Source: a bacterium (GTDB lineage Bacteria; Auribacterota; UBA3054; B51-G9). From it: a DNA stretch of 9,629 nucleotides. Both the position numbers and the translations under genes were made by a program. This document shows, one piece after another, positions 6,674 through 9,629 of the stretch (position 1 is the first letter of the stretch; each line of letters opens with the position of its first letter). The stretch is from assembly GCA_029933535.1 (NCBI GenBank), contig JAOZNZ010000046.1, positions 1-9,629 of the forward strand, written 5' to 3'. The notes under the pieces are model-generated. The model saw only the letters and a program-made list of their open reading frames with translations, did not search any database and had not been told where the DNA came from.

Positions 6674-6738
6674 TGGACCTTCCGACCTTCAAACCTTCAA
6701 ACTAATAATTTCTCCATATCTTCAATTGTATGCTCCGT
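6674..6738 (-). repeat. Direct repeat, right copy: hemL 3' end plus AAGGTnnG octamers
   Basis: Bases 6703-6738 are the last codons of hemL (EHTIEDMEKLL) and match 1226-1261 at 31 of 36 positions. They include a 15-base identical core, catatcttcaattgt. On the plus strand the octamers TGGACCTT, CCGACCTT and CAAACCTT follow at 6674-6697, a degenerate version of the perfect CACACCTT array at 1203-1226. The hemL stop codon TGA (6697-6699) is itself formed within the octamer array. Confidence 0.75.
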
Positions 6739-7926
6739 TGATATAAACGCCGTCTCAAACATTGATGGTGGAAGATATATTCCTCTTTCTAACTTTTCAG
6801 TAAAGAACTTTCTAAAATCATCTGAACTTTGATTCTGTGCTTCTATAAAATTTGTTACAGCTTTGTCTGTATGGAAAATTGTGAACATTGAACCAATATG
6901 ATTAATAGTCTTTTTAGAACAATTCTGCCACTTTTCAGAAAACTCATTTACAATTCCAGCCATCTTTGAATAAATGTGACGATTAGCCGATAAATGTTGT
7001 AAAGTGGCTGTGCCGGCTGCCATTGCAACAGGATTACCCTATAAAGTTCCCGCCTGATAAACATTTCCGTCCGGAGCGAGACGATCCATAATTTCTTTTT
7101 TACCGCCGAAAGCGCCAACGGGGAATCCTCCGCCGATGATTTTCCCGAGGATTGTCATATCCGGCTGAATTTTGTAAATATGTTGTGCTCCGCCGAAAGT
7201 CAGTCTGAAACCTGTAATCACTTCATCAAAAATAATAAGAATTCCGTGTTTAGCTGTAATATCGCGAAGCATTTCTAAAAACCCGGGTTCAGGAAGAACT
7301 ACGCCCATATTTCCGGGAACGGGTTCAACAATTACTGCCGCGATATTTTTTGCGTTTTTCTCAACTGTTTCACAAAAAGTTTTTTCGTCATTGAAAGGAA
7401 TGGAAATGGTATTTTTTATAATGTCTTCAGGAACGCCCAACGAAGTTGATTTTGATATTCCGGCAACTCCTGACCCGGCAGCAACGAGCAGCGAATCGGA
7501 ATGACCATGATAGCAACCGTCAAATTTCAGGATTTTATCTTTACCAGTAAATCCTCTTGCAAGACGGATGGCTGACATAACAGCTTCGGTACCTGAGCTA
7601 ACGAATCTGATTTTATCTATTGAGTCAAAGGCATCGCAAATAATTTTAGCGAGTTTTGTTTCTGCTTGAGTAGGTGCCCCAAAAGAAGTGCCTTTTTCCA
7701 AAGCTTCGGTTACAGCATTTATAACGGTCGGATGAGCATGACCGAGAATCATAGGTCCCCAGGAAAGGCAGAAATCAAGCAACTCCCTGCCGTCAGATGT
7801 TTTTAAATATTTACCTTTAGCGCTTTCGATAAAGATAGGATCAATTCCAATTGATTTAAAAGCCCGGACAGGTGAGTTAACTCCTCCTGCGATATATTTT
7901 TTTGCATTATCAAATAAATTATTCAT
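6697..7926 (-). pseudogene. hemL: Glutamate-1-semialdehyde 2,1-aminomutase, interrupted by an in-frame TAG
   Basis: HemL converts glutamate-1-semialdehyde to 5-aminolevulinate in the cytoplasm, using PLP, as the last step of the C5 route. The frame covers about 410 codons against a usual 425-430. From the ATG at 7926, the PLP lysine is K262 in TILGKIIGGG, the substrate/cofactor region YHGHSDSLL is near 139, and IIFDEVITGFR near 231. At 7039-7041 the conserved AGTLSGNP motif reads AGTL-TAG-GNP, and both parts are otherwise well conserved and in one frame, so this is a single broken (or recoded) gene. The C-terminus stops at EKLLV, about ten residues short of typical members, where the octamer array begins. 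A GTG 12 bases upstream is in frame but lies in repeat DNA. No Shine-Dalgarno sequence precedes the ATG, though a perfect promoter does (8058-8086). A recent nonsense mutation, a sequencing error or amber readthrough are all possible. Confidence 0.9.
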
Positions 7927-7932
7927 AAATTC

Positions 7933-8000
7933 AACCACGAATATTTTTTAACCACTAAATATTTTTAACCACGAATGAACACAAATGGACACGAATTAAT
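7933..8000. repeat. Tandem 17-bp 'AACCACGAAT' phrase upstream of hemL
   Basis: AACCAC begins at 7933, 7950 and 7967, an exact 17-bp period. The units are AACCACGAATATTTTTT, AACCACTAAATATTTTT and AACCACGAATGAACACA, then AATGGACACGAATTAAT. On the minus strand this gives the 'TTCGTGTCCATTTGTGTTCATTCGTGG' wording familiar from spacers of many unrelated environmental bacteria. It starts 7 bp upstream of the hemL ATG and occupies the place of a ribosome-binding site. Confidence 0.7.
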
Positions 8001-8057
8001 ATAAAATTTCATTACTTTAAATATAAATAAATAAAATTCGTATTTGTATTAAAAAAT
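8001..8057. other. A/T-rich hemL leader; nothing further seen
   Basis: The stretch between the 17-bp repeats and the hemL promoter is A/T runs only. With the repeats and the promoter, it accounts for the left part of the 327-bp gap between hemL and the ATPase gene; the right part holds the 8137-8168 inverted repeat and the ATPase promoter. I see no riboswitch or small gene in the gap. Confidence 0.3.
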
Positions 8058-8086
8058 ATTATACAATAATATATACATTCTGTCAA
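8058..8086 (-). promoter_or_regulatory. Consensus sigma70 promoter of hemL
   Basis: On the minus strand TTGACA (8081-8086) and TATAAT (8058-8063), both perfect, are 17 bp apart. The start is expected near 8051, giving a leader of about 125 nt that runs through the 17-bp repeats. Confidence 0.85.
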
Positions 8087-8136
8087 ATGATTTAAATTAA
8101 ATTCCGACAACTAATGCCGAATGCGAAGGCCAAGCG

Positions 8137-8168
8137 AACTTAACAAATTTGTGCGATTTTGTTAAGTT
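8137..8168. promoter_or_regulatory. 11-bp inverted repeat next to the ATPase promoter, possible operator
   Basis: AACTTAACAAA (8137-8147) and TTTGTTAAGTT (8158-8168) are perfect inverted repeats around a 10-bp centre. The right arm ends three bases before the -35 box of the ATPase promoter. That position and symmetry suit a regulator-binding site. No T-tract follows on either strand, so a terminator is unlikely. No regulator gene is visible. Confidence 0.45.
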
Positions 8169-8171
8169 AAC

Positions 8172-8200
8172 TTGACAAAAAGCTAAAAACAAGATATAAT
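8172..8200 (+). promoter_or_regulatory. Consensus sigma70 promoter of the ATPase gene
   Basis: TTGACA (8172-8177) and TATAAT (8195-8200), both perfect, are 17 bp apart. Transcription should start near 8207, about 47 nt before the ATG. It is divergent from the hemL promoter, with about 85 bp between the two -35 boxes. Confidence 0.88.
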
Positions 8201-8253
8201 AAATGTGTTATTGAACTCTTGTAATATTAATTCATAGTAAAAGTAGGTTTGTA

Positions 8254-9528
8254 ATGAAAGATAATATTGTGTTTTGGAATCCCTGGTGGACAGAGTCAGA
8301 TTATAGTTTTGATTTAAAAAATCGTGATATTTTCAATTCCCTTGATAATTATTTAAATCGTAAAGAAATTATTTTTTTTACAGGTGTCAGACGTTCAGGA
8401 AAAACATCAACAATTTATTATTTAATAAAACAATTATTAGCAAAAGTTGATCCCGAAAATGTGTTATATTTGAATATGGATGATAACGTCTTAAGCAATT
8501 CAAATTTAGATGATATTTATTCAACTTGCAAAGAATTAACTTTCGAGACTGAAGGAAAAAAATATATTTTTTTAGATGAAATCCAAAATATGGATGGCTG
8601 GGAACGTTGGGTGAAAAAAATGTACGATTCTTTTGAAGATGTAAAATTCGTTATAACAGGTTCCAAATCCAGCGCTTTAAAAAAACAATCAACACTATTA
8701 ACAGGAAGAATATTAGAATTTGAGATTTATCCTTTAAGTTTCCAAGAATTCTTAGATTTTAATAATATTAAATATAAAAATCAAATATCATATATAAAAA
8801 ACTATTTAAAAATAAAAAAATTGTTTTATGAATTTATCAAATTCGGCGGCTTTCCGGAGGTCGTTATGGAAAAAAACGAACATATAAAAAGACTGCTTAC
8901 TAAGGAATATTATGATAATATTAAAAATAAAGATATTATTGTTTATTTCAATATTAAACAAGCAAAAAAATTTGATAGATTATCCCTTTATTTGATATCA
9001 AATATTGCTAAACAAATGAGCGCTAATAAATTAGGTGCAATTGTTGATTTGAGTCCTTCGGTTATTAACAATTATATAGATTTTGCGGAGATGATGTATT
9101 TGTTTTTCCCGTTGCAACATTTTAATTATTCTTTAAAAGGACAAATGACAAAACCCCGTAAAATATATTCTATAGATACAGGAATGGTTAATTCAATTGC
9201 TTTCCAGTTCTCTGAAAACATAGGTAGATTCATAGAAAATATCGTTGGTCTTGAACTGAAAAGAAAGGGGATGGAAATCTATTATTATAATAATAGATAT
9301 GAATGTGATTTTATTATAAAAAAAGGATTAAATATTGTTGAAGCAATACAAGTTTGTTACAATCTAACCGATGATAATTTAAAAAGGGAAGAAAATGGAT
9401 TGTTAGAAGCAATGAAACATTTTAGGCTAAAAACAGGTAAAATAATTGTTTTAGAAAAATGTGAAGTCTCTGTAAAAAATAATATCAAAGTTATTTCTAT
9501 TATTGACTGGTTGTTAAATATAAATTAA
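8254..9528 (+). CDS. AAA_14/DUF4143 family ATPase (COG1373-like)
   Basis: This 424-residue protein is a predicted ATPase of unknown cellular role. Walker A is GVRRSGKT (44-51), Walker B is YIFLDEIQN (104-112), and VITGSKSS (133-140) is the sensor-like strand, all in the N-terminal AAA_14 half. The DUF4143 half starts around KFGGFPEVV (197-205) and includes a winged-helix-like SPSVINNYIDF (268-278). A restriction-nuclease-like segment lies at 326-370: FIEN, ECDFII and EAIQVCYNLTD. The usual EVK is IQVC here, a variant common in the family, so nuclease activity is doubtful. Length is typical (about 400-430). The ATG follows AGG at 8245-8247 with 6-base spacing; promoter 8172-8200. The gene after it starts 13 bases past its TAA, so the two are probably cotranscribed. 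It is visibly more AT-rich than the other genes, with runs of AAA and ATT codons, which suggests transfer. Confidence 0.85.
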   Translation: MKDNIVFWNPWWTESDYSFDLKNRDIFNSLDNYLNRKEIIFFTGVRRSGKTSTIYYLIKQLLAKVDPENVLYLNMDDNVLSNSNLDDIYSTCKELTFETEGKKYIFLDEIQNMDGWERWVKKMYDSFEDVKFVITGSKSSALKKQSTLLTGRILEFEIYPLSFQEFLDFNNIKYKNQISYIKNYLKIKKLFYEFIKFGGFPEVVMEKNEHIKRLLTKEYYDNIKNKDIIVYFNIKQAKKFDRLSLYLISNIAKQMSANKLGAIVDLSPSVINNYIDFAEMMYLFFPLQHFNYSLKGQMTKPRKIYSIDTGMVNSIAFQFSENIGRFIENIVGLELKRKGMEIYYYNNRYECDFIIKKGLNIVEAIQVCYNLTDDNLKREENGLLEAMKHFRLKTGKIIVLEKCEVSVKNNIKVISIIDWLLNIN

Positions 9529-9530
9529 AC

Positions 9531-9538
9531 AAGGAGGT
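9531..9538 (+). promoter_or_regulatory. Strong Shine-Dalgarno sequence of the last gene
   Basis: AAGGAGGT matches the anti-Shine-Dalgarno perfectly and ends three bases before the ATG at 9542. The short spacing is slightly unusual but it defines the start of the partial gene. Confidence 0.8.
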
Positions 9539-9541
9539 AAT

Positions 9542-9629
9542 ATGACCGACATTACTGAAAACCAAACTTCAAATGGAAAAGACAACGTAATCGCACGTTT
9601 GGGGCATAAGTATTCTTCTTCTTTGCTTG
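9542..9629 (+). CDS. Unknown protein, N-terminal 29 codons only
   Basis: The frame begins ATG with a strong Shine-Dalgarno sequence and stays open to the window end. It reads MTDITENQTSNGKDN, then VIARLGHKYSSSLL. The beginning is polar and rich in Asn/Thr/Ser, with no signal peptide. I do not recognise it. Base use is less AT-biased than in the ATPase gene it follows. The 13-base gap after the ATPase stop implies one operon, so it may be a functional partner of the ATPase. Confidence 0.7.
   Translation, partial: MTDITENQTSNGKDNVIARLGHKYSSSLL

Noticed and set aside
6697..7023. Separate 108-residue aminotransferase-like gene
   Set aside because: It is the same frame as the upstream part of hemL, joined at the TAG; its ATG is an internal methionine (GNPVAM).
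7936..7938. GTG start for hemL
   Set aside because: It lies inside the 17-bp repeat phrase; the ATG at 7926 gives the usual N-terminus (MNNLFDNAKKYIAGGVNSPV).

Overview
The window is AT-rich bacterial chromosome with long spacers full of short repeats. The gene mix is a secreted GH106-type glycoside hydrolase, a secreted SUMF1/FGE-fold protein, a YcfL-like lipoprotein and a C5-pathway hemL. Together with phrase-like spacer repeats, this would suit an uncultured member of the PVC group (Lentisphaerae, Kiritimatiellota or Verrucomicrobia). That placement is inference from gene content only, with low to moderate confidence.

Layout from left to right. The N-terminus of a probable radical SAM protein (minus strand, cut by the window edge) is followed by a low-complexity spacer. 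Next come a small YcfL-like lipoprotein gene with a good promoter, and a tRNA-Glu(CTC) with promoter and terminator. A 1072-residue secreted GH106-type alpha-L-rhamnosidase follows (minus). A 293-bp MITE-like element with perfect 15-bp terminal inverted repeats and a 6-bp target duplication sits 18 bp upstream of its start codon. Then come an 84-nt palindromic terminator and a secreted formylglycine-generating-enzyme-fold protein that lacks the catalytic cysteine pair (minus). Next is hemL (minus), whose reading frame is broken by an in-frame TAG at a conserved serine. Finally, on the plus strand, there is a perfect-consensus promoter, an AAA_14/DUF4143 ATPase, and the first 29 codons of an unknown gene in the same operon.

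Five sigma70-type promoters can be read directly (lipoprotein, tRNA, FGE-like gene, hemL, ATPase). All five have 17-bp spacers. The two large secreted proteins probably act outside the cytoplasm, in glycan breakdown or binding. HemL makes 5-aminolevulinate for haem-type tetrapyrroles. The ATPase and the gene after it form a separate, more AT-rich unit transcribed divergently from hemL.

The points most worth a second look are structural. First, the rhamnosidase and FGE-like block is bracketed by two imperfect direct repeats. Each consists of the 3' end of hemL plus a tandem 8-bp array, so the block may have been inserted at, or duplicated around, the hemL 3' end. Second, hemL carries an amber codon in its otherwise conserved AGTLSGNP motif. 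Third, the MITE-like element is intact, built of stacked palindromes, and separates the rhamnosidase gene from its original upstream region. I see no CRISPR array, transposase, integrase or recognisable defence system here.
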